DNA from: Candidatus Thorarchaeota archaeon
GTDB taxonomy: Archaea; Asgardarchaeota; Thorarchaeia; Thorarchaeales; Thorarchaeaceae
DNA length: 10,662 bases
Assembly (NCBI GenBank): GCA_016841005.1
Contig: JAEORG010000051.1
Span: 1-10,662, forward strand
Direction: 5' to 3'
The translations under genes were made by a program, and so were the position numbers. Below the pieces are notes generated by a model. The model was not told where the DNA came from and ran no database searches. It saw nothing but the letters and a program-made list of their open reading frames with translations. Shown here piece after piece: positions 1 through 6,900 of this stretch (the first letter of the stretch is position 1; every line of letters starts with the position of its first letter).

Positions 1-1
1 G

Positions 2-190
2 AATAGAGGGTTCCTCAGATTTCCTGGAATGGAAACCCTTCTCTTTCGTTCACCACTCATGTGGCTCCCAACCCAGCTTTCAGGACTATACCACGATGGT
101 ATTTGGTTACCTCTCAAAGGGAAGAAATGGGTGAAGTGGTTCTTAGATGAAACAGAATGGGGAGAACTCTGGAAATCATATAGCGAATAA
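2..190 (+). CDS. C-terminal end of an unidentified protein (5' partial)
   Basis: An open frame enters from the left edge and ends at TAA 188-190, giving 62 residues that cannot be assigned with certainty. The visible part is rich in Trp, Leu and Lys, has no obvious membrane helix, and ends in a basic/aromatic stretch (LPLKGKKWVKWF) followed by an acidic, Trp-containing tail (DETEWGELWKSYSE). The tail is faintly reminiscent of DUF362-type (PF04015) C-termini, but this is an impression from memory and not an assignment. It lies only 15 bases upstream of the UbiA-family gene on the same strand, so it is probably the preceding member of the same operon. I believe it is a real gene because the frame is open to the edge, the protein-like composition is sensible, and the next gene's ribosome-binding site begins just after its stop. 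Confidence 0.6.
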   Translation, partial: NRGFLRFPGMETLLFRSPLMWLPTQLSGLYHDGIWLPLKGKKWVKWFLDETEWGELWKSYSE

Positions 191-192
191 CT

Positions 193-196
193 GGAG
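193..196 (+). promoter_or_regulatory. Shine-Dalgarno site of the UbiA-family gene
   Basis: GGAG lies nine bases before the ATG at 206, in the 15-base gap after the upstream stop codon. It supports that ATG as the start and indicates translation from an operon message, since the gap has no room for an independent promoter. Confidence 0.5.
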
Positions 197-205
197 AGCA
201 TCATC

Positions 206-1165
206 ATGGCGATAAAACCTATCATCAAGCTTATGCGCATACATCAGTGGTACAAAAATCTCTTAGTCTTCCTTCCAATTCTATTCGTAAACTTTCGAGA
301 TCCACTACCTGCAGTATTTAACATCCAACATTATCCTCCCTTAATTATTGGCTTCATTGCTTTCTGTGCTGTATCTAGTGCAGGATATATTTTCAATGAT
401 GTTAAGGATGTAGAAGAGGATGCCGCACATCCTGAGAAAAAAGACAGACCTCTTCCAGCAGGGCAGGTATCTAGACGTCAAGCATTACTCTTTGGTGCAG
501 GATTAATGATTGGAGGACTTGTGCTTTCATTCATCAATAGCATATTTTTCCTAATGGTGATATTCTATATCATCAACTCGCAGGCATACAACTATTACCT
601 AAGGAACTACGCTGTAGTAGATGGGGTGACAATTGGAATTGGATTTATTATTCGTGCAATCTCTGGAGCATTTCTAATAGGAGTTCCATTTACATCTTGG
701 TTGGTTCTTGGTGTTTTCTTCGTAGCATTAGTCCTAGGGTTTAGCAAGAGAAAGAATGAGCTCTTTCTTCTCGGCGATGAAGCCGCACAGCATAAGAAAG
801 TGTTTACCCAATACAACATGGAATTCTTAAATCATGCAGTTGTGACATCAGCAACCTGGATAGTAATCTTCTACACCCTTTATGTGTATCAGAACTTTGG
901 TGAATACTTCGAAACTCAACCTGTTATACTAACAGTTCCTATTGTCGCTGGGATTGTTCTAAGGTATACATTCCTGGTTTTTATTGGTCATCCAATAGGT
1001 AGAAAACCACTGCTCGCAGTAAAGGACAAAGGCATGTTATTTGGTATCATTATCTTTGGAGCAGTTCTAGCAATCACGATTTTACGAATTGGTGATGAAA
1101 CCATCTGGACAATTCTGTTCACCTTCTTACAGGGATTAGTACCTCCACCTCCTGTTTTACCATAG
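206..1165 (+). CDS. UbiA-family polyprenyl-phosphate phosphoribosyltransferase-like membrane protein
   Basis: A 319-residue polytopic membrane protein with about nine hydrophobic helices. The first aspartate-rich motif of the UbiA superfamily is intact: N64-D65-x-x-D68-x-x-x-D72, followed by HPEKKDRPLPAG (75-86). The rest follows the decaprenyl-phosphate 5-phosphoribosyltransferase (DPPR synthase, Rv3806c) subfamily as I recall it: R-x-x-Q/H-W-x-K-N near the N-terminus (11-18), AVVDG (136-140), IRAISGA (150-156), Trp165 and the basic KRKNEL segment (181-186) in place of a second classical Asp-rich motif. Family members transfer phosphoribose from PRPP to polyprenyl phosphate, with Mg2+ held by the NDxxD region, at the cytoplasmic membrane face. 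The exact acceptor lipid here is inferred. The following PHP phosphoesterase and flippase-like genes fit the same pathway. An alternative is another UbiA reaction such as geranylgeranylglyceryl-phosphate prenyl transfer, which fits the motifs less well. The C-terminus is an odd proline run (PPPPVLP). Confidence 0.85.
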   Translation: MAIKPIIKLMRIHQWYKNLLVFLPILFVNFRDPLPAVFNIQHYPPLIIGFIAFCAVSSAGYIFNDVKDVEEDAAHPEKKDRPLPAGQVSRRQALLFGAGLMIGGLVLSFINSIFFLMVIFYIINSQAYNYYLRNYAVVDGVTIGIGFIIRAISGAFLIGVPFTSWLVLGVFFVALVLGFSKRKNELFLLGDEAAQHKKVFTQYNMEFLNHAVVTSATWIVIFYTLYVYQNFGEYFETQPVILTVPIVAGIVLRYTFLVFIGHPIGRKPLLAVKDKGMLFGIIIFGAVLAITILRIGDETIWTILFTFLQGLVPPPPVLP

Positions 1166-1168
1166 GTG
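1164..1168 (+). promoter_or_regulatory. Shine-Dalgarno site deciding the PHP gene start
   Basis: AGGTG overlaps the TAG stop of the UbiA gene and sits six bases before the ATG at 1175. It makes 1175 more likely than the in-frame GTG at 1166, which would lie inside the ribosome-binding site itself. The arrangement implies translational coupling to the upstream gene. Confidence 0.5.
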
Positions 1169-1174
1169 TCTATT

Positions 1175-1849
1175 ATGAGTGACCGTCTCTCTGCATTTGA
1201 TCTTCATATGCACACTCTTCATTCGAAGGACGGTCTAAATCATCCAAGGGATCTCTTTAAACTAATGAAGCACAATGATTTACGAGGTCTCGCACCAACA
1301 GAGCATTGGAGAGCCTCAACTCTCAAGATCATAGAGAGGAATAGTCGATTCATTATTCCTGCATGTGAGTTCAAATGCACTGATTATGGAGAGGTGATAG
1401 GAATGTTCCTCAATGAGGATATTGAGAATCGCTCATTTGAGGAGATTTGTGAGGACATACATGCTCAAGGAGGTCTCGTCATTCTCCCTCATCCCTGTGA
1501 CCCATTTAGAAAACACACCGCTGTAAGACGCGGACTTCCTGAGAGGTTGATATCAAAACATGTGGACCTAATAGAGGGAATCAATTCTCGATGTGTAATT
1601 GACTTATTCAACAAACGTGCTCAGAGGTTGGCAAAACGTCTGAGCAAACCTATGACTGCAGGTAGTGATGGACATTCATTCTTAGAGGTAGGTAATGCCA
1701 AAACATGGCTACAAGATATTGATACTGCAGAGGATATCTACAAAGAGTTGAAGTCGGGAAGAACTCAAATTACAGGTCATAGTTCATTGTTCATTGCACA
1801 TATTCCTACCATGATTTGGCAAAGAGCGAGGAAGATTGCAAATGTCTGA
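1175..1849 (+). CDS. PHP-domain metal-dependent phosphoesterase
   Basis: A soluble 224-residue protein covering a single PHP (polymerase and histidinol phosphatase) domain with no extra modules. The metal-site motifs appear in the expected order: D9-L-H11-M-H13 with S17-x-D19-G, T42-E43-H44 (usually TDH), E65 in a C-E-F strand, H106-P107 in LPHP, E134-G-I-N, and G163-S164-D165-G166-H167. PHP enzymes hydrolyse phosphate esters using a two- or three-metal centre; small stand-alone members include histidinol-phosphatase and nucleotide-phosphate phosphatases, so the substrate cannot be read directly. Placed between a phosphoribosyltransferase-like UbiA and a flippase-like protein, it could remove the 5-phosphate from a lipid-linked phosphoribose, a step for which mycobacteria are thought to use an unrelated PAP2-type phosphatase; this is inference. 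The start at 1175 is chosen for its AGGTG site; the in-frame GTG at 1166 would add three residues. Its 3' end overlaps the next gene by 8 bases. Confidence 0.85.
   Translation: MSDRLSAFDLHMHTLHSKDGLNHPRDLFKLMKHNDLRGLAPTEHWRASTLKIIERNSRFIIPACEFKCTDYGEVIGMFLNEDIENRSFEEICEDIHAQGGLVILPHPCDPFRKHTAVRRGLPERLISKHVDLIEGINSRCVIDLFNKRAQRLAKRLSKPMTAGSDGHSFLEVGNAKTWLQDIDTAEDIYKELKSGRTQITGHSSLFIAHIPTMIWQRARKIANV
1828..1832 (+). promoter_or_regulatory. Shine-Dalgarno site of the flippase-like gene
   Basis: GAGGA lies within the end of the PHP gene, nine bases before the ATG at 1842. It supports that start over the TTG at 1836 or the ATG at 1857 and is consistent with translational coupling of the overlapping genes. 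Confidence 0.45.
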
Positions 1850-2879
1850 AGTTGAAATGGAAAAAGAGAGCAGATCCTTCATTAGTATGGGGAAGTTATT
1901 AGCACTCATCCTAATCGGAGTTGTAATCTATCTTGTGATGTTCCTCTTTGCGAATTGGGAAGAAGTTGTTGCTGCGCTTGCCACTATTGAATGGTGGTGG
2001 GTTGTTCCAGTAATGATGGGTTTTAGTTTTCTCAATTACATTATCAGATATTTCAAGTGGCAATATTATCTTCATAGAATTGGAGTATATTTCTCCCATG
2101 CTGACAGTTTCAGTATATTCCTTGCTGGATTTACGCTAACTGTTAGTCCAGGAAAAATTGGTGAAGCGATTAAGGGATATTTTTGTAGAGACGTCGATGG
2201 CACACCTGTGGCAAAAACTGTACCAGTTGTTGTATCCGAACGATTGACAGATCTCCTTTCAATGGTGATAATTGCAGCATTTACATTTCTATTCCTCTTC
2301 TCTGGAGGAAACCAAATTCTATTGGTCATAGCAGTGGGAGGTATTGTAATTGTAGGTGCATTTGTATTAACTAACAAGACATTTTATAACAAGATTCTGA
2401 AAAGGATGACTTCATTTGGACCATTGAAACAATTCCAAGACAGCTGTGATGTCATAGAAGATACTATGGTGCGAACGTTATCACCAAAACCAATGTTATT
2501 CGGTACAACAATAAGCATTCCAGGTTGGTTTATAGAATGCTTGGAAATGTGGTTGCTTCTGAGTTTATTGACTCAGTCAAGTTTACCAACTCTATCCCCA
2601 GAATCATTACTCCTTCTCGTTCAGGCTACATTCATCCATGCCAGTGCTTCTGCTATAGGTGCAGTTTTCATCATTGCTCCAGCTGGTCTAGGTGCGTATG
2701 AAGTATATGCGTACGCCGCAATGACTGCGTTTGGAATTGCTAAGTCTATTGCGGTTGCTAGTGTCTTTCTCATTCGATTTGTAACACTCTGGTTTAGCGT
2801 GATTGTTGGATTCATTGCGCTTGGAGTTGTAACCAAACGAAACAGAGATAGAAAAGACAAATCCTCCCAGCAAGCTTAA
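1842..2879 (+). CDS. Flippase-like / LPG-synthase-TM (UPF0104) membrane protein
   Basis: A 345-residue integral membrane protein with about eight hydrophobic helices and a charged C-terminal tail (TKRNRDRKDK, 331-340). Features of the LPG_synthase_TM/UPF0104 family (PF03706) are visible: N65-Y-I-I-R-Y-x-K-W in the second helix, the loop T98-L-T-V-S-P-G-K-I-G-E-A-I-K111, V131-S-E-R-L-T-D137, and the late A279-P-A-G-L-G-A-Y-E287 segment. Stand-alone archaeal members are usually annotated as flippase-like; related domains occur in lysylphosphatidylglycerol synthase and in archaeal glycosylation proteins. The catalytic aminoacyl-transferase domain of true LPG synthase is absent, so lipid aminoacylation is unlikely. 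Overlapping the PHP gene and following a UbiA transferase, it probably moves or binds the polyprenyl-linked product across the membrane; this is inferred from context. The start at 1842 is set by GAGGA and an 8-base overlap (ATGTCTGA) with the PHP stop. Confidence 0.85.
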   Translation: MSEVEMEKESRSFISMGKLLALILIGVVIYLVMFLFANWEEVVAALATIEWWWVVPVMMGFSFLNYIIRYFKWQYYLHRIGVYFSHADSFSIFLAGFTLTVSPGKIGEAIKGYFCRDVDGTPVAKTVPVVVSERLTDLLSMVIIAAFTFLFLFSGGNQILLVIAVGGIVIVGAFVLTNKTFYNKILKRMTSFGPLKQFQDSCDVIEDTMVRTLSPKPMLFGTTISIPGWFIECLEMWLLLSLLTQSSLPTLSPESLLLLVQATFIHASASAIGAVFIIAPAGLGAYEVYAYAAMTAFGIAKSIAVASVFLIRFVTLWFSVIVGFIALGVVTKRNRDRKDKSSQQA

Positions 2880-2902
2880 AACATAACCCTTACTCGATGC
2901 GA

Positions 2903-2908
2903 GAGGTG
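2903..2908 (+). promoter_or_regulatory. Shine-Dalgarno site of tyrS
   Basis: GAGGTG with seven bases to the ATG at 2916 is the strongest ribosome-binding site in the window. The 36-base gap also holds an AT-rich stretch (TTAAAACATAA, from 2877) that could be a weak TATA-like element, but nothing else shows that tyrS has its own promoter. Confidence 0.6.
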
Positions 2909-2915
2909 AGTAGAT

Positions 2916-3929
2916 ATGTCTACACCATTCGAGATAACGATAAGCAATGCAGAAGAAGTGGTAATGGAAGATGAGATCAAACAGATCCTTAAGGATAAAC
3001 CGAATTTCAACTTCTATTATGGAACAGCACCAACTGGTCCTTTCCATTTCGCATATCTTATTCCCTTCAACAAACTAATCCAGCTAGCGGACTTAGGAGG
3101 AAAGGGAACCATACTGCTTGCTGACTATCATGCTCACTTAGATGATCAAAAGACATCATTCGAGTTGATGGAGCTTAGATCCAAATACTATGAAGAATGT
3201 ATACGTGGAGTAATGGGAAAACATGCAAAGAAATTCGAGTACATCCGCGGTTCAACCTACCAACATAAGAAAGACTATGTTGAAGATCTCTACAAGATAG
3301 CTGCGAAGGTCACAACTACACGTGCAAAGAGAGCAGCGAGCGAAGTTGTTAGAATGCGAGGAGATGCAAAAGTATCTGAACTCCTCTATCCTTTACTCCA
3401 GATACTTGATGTGAAGTATTTAGAAGCGGATATCACCGTTGGCGGAATTGATCAACGTAATATCTACATGCTTGGTAGAGAACTCCTTGAATCTGTTAAT
3501 TATCAAAAAGGCGCCTACATCTTCATGCCTCTCCTTCCATCTCTCAAGGGAGGTGGTTCGAAGATGTCAGCAAGTGATCCTCTGTCACATATTCGTGTTA
3601 CTGATACTCCTGAGAATATAATGAGTACAATCAAAAAGGCCTATTGTCCAGCAGGAGATTTGGACCAGAATGCAATAACCGCTACGGTCCGTTACATCAT
3701 CTTCCCAAGAATTGCTAAGATTGAGATTAAAAGGAAAGAGAAATTCGGTGGCGATATTACATTCGATTCAATCGGTGAATTTGAGTCAGCATACTTAGAG
3801 GAAACCATTCACCCAATGGATGTCAAACAATCAGTTGCTGATGCACTGATTGATATTCTAGAACCTGCTCGTACTTATTTCGAGCATCATCCGGACATCT
3901 TACATGAAATTGAGGACACATTTGAATAA
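2916..3929 (+). CDS. tyrS: Tyrosyl-tRNA synthetase, archaeal/eukaryotic type
   Basis: A class I aminoacyl-tRNA synthetase of 337 residues that activates tyrosine with ATP and charges tRNA-Tyr in the cytoplasm. Length and order match the compact archaeal enzymes (about 306 residues in Methanocaldococcus). The HIGH-type motif is H44-F-A-Y47 inside YYGTAPTGPFHFAY (34-47), and the KMSKS loop is K216-M-S-A-S220. Tyrosine-pocket residues align with the archaeal enzyme: Y34, Y158, Q162 and D165, followed by G176-G-I-D-Q-R181. The C-terminal anticodon-binding part has KAYCPAG (241-247), KFGGD (276-280) and H299-P-M-D302-V-K, where D302 aligns with the residue that reads G34. There is no S4 or EMAP-II-like extension. 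The HIGH region and the following ELMELRSKYYE segment resemble eukaryotic TyrRS more than the methanogen form. Start 2916 has a good GAGGTG site. It lies 36 bases after the membrane-protein gene and converges on the giant surface-protein gene. Confidence 0.95.
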   Translation: MSTPFEITISNAEEVVMEDEIKQILKDKPNFNFYYGTAPTGPFHFAYLIPFNKLIQLADLGGKGTILLADYHAHLDDQKTSFELMELRSKYYEECIRGVMGKHAKKFEYIRGSTYQHKKDYVEDLYKIAAKVTTTRAKRAASEVVRMRGDAKVSELLYPLLQILDVKYLEADITVGGIDQRNIYMLGRELLESVNYQKGAYIFMPLLPSLKGGGSKMSASDPLSHIRVTDTPENIMSTIKKAYCPAGDLDQNAITATVRYIIFPRIAKIEIKRKEKFGGDITFDSIGEFESAYLEETIHPMDVKQSVADALIDILEPARTYFEHHPDILHEIEDTFE

Positions 3930-3930
3930 G

Positions 3931-3953
3931 GTGAGGAGCAAGCGCTCATTCAC
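3931..3953. other. Imperfect inverted repeat in the convergent gap
   Basis: Between the stops of tyrS and the giant surface-protein gene, GTGAGGAGC can pair with GCTCATTCAC around an AAGC loop: nine pairs including one G-T, with one bulged A. It fills nearly the whole 25-base gap and could mark the 3' ends of both transcripts. No T-run follows directly on either strand, so it is not a textbook archaeal or bacterial terminator and may be chance. Confidence 0.25.
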
Positions 3954-3954
3954 A

Positions 3955-6900
3955 TTATTCAAGTTTTATCCCTAGACTATCCAACAGTGCTTTAAGATCA
4001 GCTTTTGATAGATTCTTTGCTTCATCAAGTATGATATCAATCTCATCAGGTGACATTCCCTTTGTCAGAAGCTTCTCACGAATCTCTTCCAGATCTTCAG
4101 GAGTCTGCTCTAGAGTAACTTCTTCAACTTCTTTCTCCTCAATCATATCAGCGCGTGCTATATCGTCAGCTCTGCGGGCTTCCTCTTGAGCGATAACTTC
4201 CTTCAGGAAACCAGGACGCTCACTTGATTTCATACGGGCTAAATCAGCACGAAATGCATCGATTTCAATCTGACCAAGTCCTGTTAAGTTGGCAAGATAT
4301 TCTAAAAGCTCCTCAACTTCAGGTACAGATATCTCAATGCTTTCACCAACAATATCATCACGGTCTTTAACAACTCCTGAGGGTTTTAGCTCTTCATTAA
4401 TCATTGCGAGGAGGAGTGTAGAACGTAATGCAACATCAGCTCGAGCTGGTATCTTTCCTTTGTTTAGCTGTTTTATCATTCGATTAATTGCACGGATGAT
4501 CTTTGGAATACTCCATACACGCAAGTATAGCACAATGAGAAGTGATGCTAATATGAGTGCAGAGCCTCCACCGAGTGTCAGAGCCTGTGTGAGCAGTTGT
4601 TCACTCGTAATATCAGAATGTATTTCATAAACAACAACCTGAGAGGAGTAATTTTCCTTTGAAAAAGTCAAAGTGACATAGAAGGTTTGACCTGCATTTA
4701 CAGTCAGCCCAAGCTGATAAACACCATTCTCCTCATCAAAACCAAGATATTCTACTGCACCTTCTGTGAATGAAACGTCAATATTTGCTCCAGTAACTCC
4801 AGCATCATGATCAATATCCCAGTACGTAAGTGTGAGAGTTAGGAGATCTCCTGGGAACGAATCAAGGGTTGTGTTTGTAGTTGTCAATGAAGTAGCAATT
4901 GGTCGAACTATAATATCCAGTGACCATGAGGTTATTGCATAGCGTGATGATGGGAATGAGAGCAGGACACTATAAGTGCCTAGAGGCAAATCACCACGAA
5001 TTAGAAGACTGTAATTACCATTTGGAAGCATTTCTAGTGAAGTAGTACCAAAGAGAGACCAATCTGCGATTCCTTCAATATCTGATATCGTTGAATCATC
5101 GAGAAGACTAACGAGTTGAATGGATATTGAGGATGGTTCGTTGATTGGAGCGTAGAATAATGAAGGAGCAATAATTTCAGCATGAGTAGGTTGAAGAGTT
5201 GCCCATACATTAATCGAGATAGATTCATAGTTGCTCTTTGTAAAGGTGACAATGACCAGGTAGTCCCGAGGTTGTGTCAGGTTAAGTATCAGAGTTATTC
5301 CATATCCTCCATTGCCTATCTCACTGATTGTCCCGTCAGGCCCATCCCAAATGATAGTAATTGTAGCATTCTCAATTCCCATGTTTGACAATGTGTCATT
5401 AAGATTGAAGGAGTATCCAATGGTTTCTAGGTAGTGACCTGATTGCACGGTCTCTATGACTGTCACAGAGGTCGGTCTTAGCAGGATATTCGTCACTATT
5501 AATCGAATATTTGTTGCATAATTCTCCTTTGAGGCAGATAGTCTTAGATAGAGTGACTGCGCAGCAAGCAAACTTGTATTCAATGAAACAAAGTAAGTCC
5601 CGTCCAAGTCCTGTGTTAGATTTCCACTGAGGCTACCAAGAACATATTCTACCAATGCACCGGTTATAGAACCTCCATTAAGTGAGTCATTGTAATGTAC
5701 ACGAAGCTCTATTATATCACCAAAGTAGGCAACAATACTTGTCGGGTTCCCCTCGAGTTCTAGCTGAGTCGCGATTGGATTAATACTGACGCTAATTGCT
5801 AAATCTAGGAAATTATGATTCGGAGCGAATGCAGAAAATGCAAGTGAATATACACCAATCTCAAATCCTGCAGCGCTAATATTGCCATCAAAGAATCCTA
5901 GAGTACCATTTGAGGTTAATACATATACTGTGTTATTCCATTCCATGGTGAGGGATGCACCACTTACTGGTGCATTTGATATTGTATCGTTAAGGTAAAT
6001 GTAGAAATTAACTTCTGAGTCATAGTAGATTGTTATCAAGGCGGTCTCAGGTACAATTTGTCCTGGTGCCTTTGAAACAATTAGCGAAAACGCTCTTTGT
6101 TTTGTTTGATAATATTGTCGCGATGCTGTAATAATGGGCTCATAGTTCCCATAGTCAGAATCTGATGTATCTAAAAGCAGAGTATAAGTCCCATTTCCTA
6201 AATCAGTCATGTCGTACGTTCGAGTATCCCAAAAGATTGTTACATTCATACCATCAATAGGTGCGAAGTAGTTTGTTTCACGCACTACAGCTCTGATGAA
6301 GATTTGTTCGCCCCAATCTGCATAGTAAATGGATTGCTCAACTGTAATCTGAGTGGTTGCAGCTCCCAACAAGATTGTAACAGATATGTTAGCAGTTGCA
6401 TAGAGAGTCTTGGATGATGATATTGAGAATGTATATGTCTGAGCTGTGAGACCAGTAGTATTCAAAGTGAGAGAATATATCCCTGATCCAATCTCCGCAA
6501 ACAATGTCGAAGTGTTTGTCCAACTTGTCGCGAAAATAGCACCTGTAACTGGTAAATCATGATCACTATCTGATAGTGTCAAATTAATTACCATATTTTC
6601 TCCTGCAACAACTCTTCCCGCTGGAGGAATTTCAGCGATTAGAGAAGTTTGGACCAATCTGATGGTTGCAGGAATCTGTGTTGCAGTGCGAGTGGAGTAA
6701 AATGGAATTCCAGTTCGACTAACTGATATGTTGATGAAGATTAATCCTGTTGTTCCGAATTGCGTAGTGGGAATTTCTATCAGATACTGACCATTACCTA
6801 GTTCTTCTATGTAATAGGTAGGTGAACTCGAATTCGAGACTGTGATAATGACTAAGGCACCAACAATTCCATCACTGGTCGAAAAATCGAGGTAATCTAG

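Noticed and set aside
206..1165. Digeranylgeranylglyceryl phosphate synthase, the common archaeal UbiA enzyme for ether lipids
   Set aside because: The AVVDG, IRAISGA and KRKNEL segments and the HPEKKDRP motif follow the phosphoribosyltransferase subfamily, and the neighbours are not ether-lipid genes.
1166..1174. GTG at 1166 as the start of the PHP gene
   Set aside because: It lies within the AGGTG ribosome-binding site that is well spaced for the ATG at 1175; the added residues have no PHP-domain role.
1836..1841. TTG at 1836 as the start of the flippase-like gene
   Set aside because: It is too close to the GAGGA site, while ATG at 1842 is well spaced.
2688..3047. A 119-codon minus-strand frame across the end of the flippase-like gene and the start of tyrS
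   Set aside because: It is antisense to two well-supported genes, has no recognisable domain and an unusual composition; it is a shadow.
1842..3929. Possible functional link between an LPG-synthase-type membrane protein and the adjacent tyrosyl-tRNA synthetase (tRNA-dependent lipid tyrosylation)
   Set aside because: The membrane protein has only the transmembrane part and lacks the cytoplasmic aminoacyl-transferase domain that uses charged tRNA, and stand-alone members of this family are generally treated as flippase-like.
2916..3929. Tryptophanyl-tRNA synthetase, a close relative of TyrRS
   Set aside because: The tyrosine-pocket residues Y34, Y158, Q162 and D165 and the HPMDVK anticodon motif are those of TyrRS.
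4289..4630. A 113-codon plus-strand frame antisense to the giant protein's tail and membrane helix
   Set aside because: It is Ser/Arg-rich low-complexity sequence, the expected shadow of a helical, Glu/Leu-rich coding strand.
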